The notes under the pieces: model-generated
Databases searched by the model: none
The model's input: only the letters and a program-made list of their open reading frames with translations
What the model was told of the DNA's origin: nothing
DNA from: Tatlockia sp.
GTDB lineage: Bacteria; Cyanobacteriota; Cyanobacteriia; Cyanobacteriales; Chroococcidiopsidaceae
Assembly (NCBI GenBank): GCA_013698215.1
Contig: JACCVJ010000119.1
Location: forward strand, 1-15,081
DNA: 15,081 nt
Direction: 5' to 3'
Made by a program: the position numbers and the translations under genes
Shown: positions 14,166-15,081 of the stretch, in pieces
Position numbering within the stretch: the first letter of the stretch is position 1
Layout of the letters: the number at the start of each line of letters is the position of its first letter

Positions 14166-15081
14166 ATGCAAGCTGCTGTTTCATCTCCTCTCATCTGCAA
14201 TTCACCCCGCGTTACTATCATTGGCGCGGGTAAAGTTGGCAGCACTTTAGCCCAAAAAGTTGTCGAGAAAAACTTAGCTGATGTCGTGCTGCTAGATGTA
14301 GTTCAGGGAATGGCCCAAGGGTTAGCATTAGACTTAGTAGAAGCTAATGGCATTTCCCGGTGCGATCGCCAAATTAAGGGAACAACAGACTACGCAGACA
14401 CCGTTGACTCCGATGTAGTAGTAATTACGGCAGGATTACCGCGTAAACCGGGGATGAGTCGAGATCAATTGATGCAGACTAACGCCAAAATAGTTGTAGA
14501 AGCGGCAACCAATGCGATTACTTATTCTCCCAATGCAATTTTAATTGTCGTTACAAATCCTTTGGATGTCATGACTTACCTCGCATGGCAAGCGACAAAG
14601 TTACCGCGCGATCGCATTATGGGAATGGCGGGGGTTTTAGATTCCGCCCGGTTTCAGGCGTTTATTGCGATGGAATTAGGCGTATCGGTGCTGAATGTGC
14701 AAACCATGGTTTTAGGCAGTCACGGCGACCTTATGGTTCCCTTAGCGCGTTATTCTACGGTAGCTGGTGTGCCAATTACAGAATTAATGAATGAAGCGAC
14801 AATTGAGCGTTTAGTGACTAGAACTCGTAACGGTGGCGCAGAGATTGTTGAATTGATGCAGACGGGAAGTGCTTATTTTGCTCCGGCGGCATCTATTTGT
14901 TTAATGGTGGAATCAATACTACTCAACCAATCGCGTTTATTGCCTGTAGCGGCCTACTTGCAAGGTGAGTATGGATTAAAAGATATTTTTATCGGCGTTC
15001 CCTGTAGTTTAGGCTGCGGTGGGATTGCGAAGATATGGGAATTAAAACTTACGGATGCTGAATTAGCTGCGCTTCATACTT
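14166..15081 (+). CDS. mdh: Malate dehydrogenase (LDH-like MDH), 3' end cut by window
   Basis: The enzyme interconverts malate and oxaloacetate with NAD(H). From the ATG at 14166 the frame is open for 305 codons to the window edge; related enzymes have about 310-330 residues, so little is missing. Residues 15-44 form the Rossmann start (VTIIGAGKVGSTLA, with Asp44 in LLDVV favouring NAD over NADP). The mobile loop LPRKPGMSR (92-99) gives Arg93 and Arg99; Arg93 is the residue that distinguishes MDH from LDH (Gln). VVTNPLDVMTYLA (128-140), GMAGVLDSARF with Arg162, and GSHGD with His186 complete the active site. A non-conserved 14-residue start (MQAAVSSPLICNSP) precedes the fold; it does not look like a signal peptide. 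No good ribosome binding site is seen, and a HIP1 site (14149-14156) fills the gap after ndhO. Confidence 0.94.
   Translation, partial: MQAAVSSPLICNSPRVTIIGAGKVGSTLAQKVVEKNLADVVLLDVVQGMAQGLALDLVEANGISRCDRQIKGTTDYADTVDSDVVVITAGLPRKPGMSRDQLMQTNAKIVVEAATNAITYSPNAILIVVTNPLDVMTYLAWQATKLPRDRIMGMAGVLDSARFQAFIAMELGVSVLNVQTMVLGSHGDLMVPLARYSTVAGVPITELMNEATIERLVTRTRNGGAEIVELMQTGSAYFAPAASICLMVESILLNQSRLLPVAAYLQGEYGLKDIFIGVPCSLGCGGIAKIWELKLTDAELAALHT

Noticed and set aside
14585..14794. 69-codon frame within mdh
   Set aside because: It is an out-of-frame shadow of the malate dehydrogenase gene with no independent start signal.

Overview
The window is cyanobacterial chromosome. The octamer GCGATCGC (HIP1) occurs at least 18 times in about 15 kb. 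Several genes belong to oxygenic phototrophs: psaE (photosystem I), ndhO (NDH-1), ho1 (haem oxygenase for bilins), a CcaA/IcfA-type beta carbonic anhydrase, and a DUF3038-DUF4335 pair known to me only from cyanobacteria. The species cannot be named from the sequence alone.

Layout. Positions 1-866 (minus strand) hold most of a secreted DUF4394 protein with a PEP-CTERM sorting motif, cut by the window edge. A 414-base gap follows. Two plus-strand genes come next: DUF3038, then DUF4335, a one-pass membrane protein with a Pro/Thr-rich linker and a C-terminal domain that looks TonB-like. A small 85-residue protein follows on the same strand and overlaps tail-to-tail with a minus-strand series read in the order miaA, carbonic anhydrase, gamma-glutamyltransferase (7149 down to 3747). 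Divergent from miaA is gyrB, ended by a clear 12-bp-stem hairpin, then ho1. A degenerate array of palindromic GTAGAGACGTTGCA-type repeats separates ho1 from cobW. cobW meets a minus-strand, membrane-anchored phosphodiester glycosidase with one base between the two stop codons. The last block is plus strand: psaE with an unusually long C-terminal tail, mutM three bases later, a second copy of the palindromic repeat, then ndhO and a malate dehydrogenase that runs off the window.

How the genes relate. This is mostly housekeeping and photosynthetic core and not a mobile or defence island; I see no integrase, transposase, CRISPR array, tRNA or rRNA. Functional themes that recur are electron transfer (psaE and ndhO encode small SH3-like subunits at the ferredoxin sides of PSI and NDH-1; mdh handles NADH/malate), tetrapyrrole and metal metabolism (ho1, cobW), inorganic carbon (carbonic anhydrase), and genome or RNA maintenance (gyrB, mutM, miaA).

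The points most worth a second look are the TonB-like architecture of the DUF4335 protein and its pairing with DUF3038, the roughly 60-residue tail on PsaE, the shared palindromic repeat whose half copy supplies the mutM stop codon, and the stepwise repeat array in front of cobW. I found no clear new multi-gene system.
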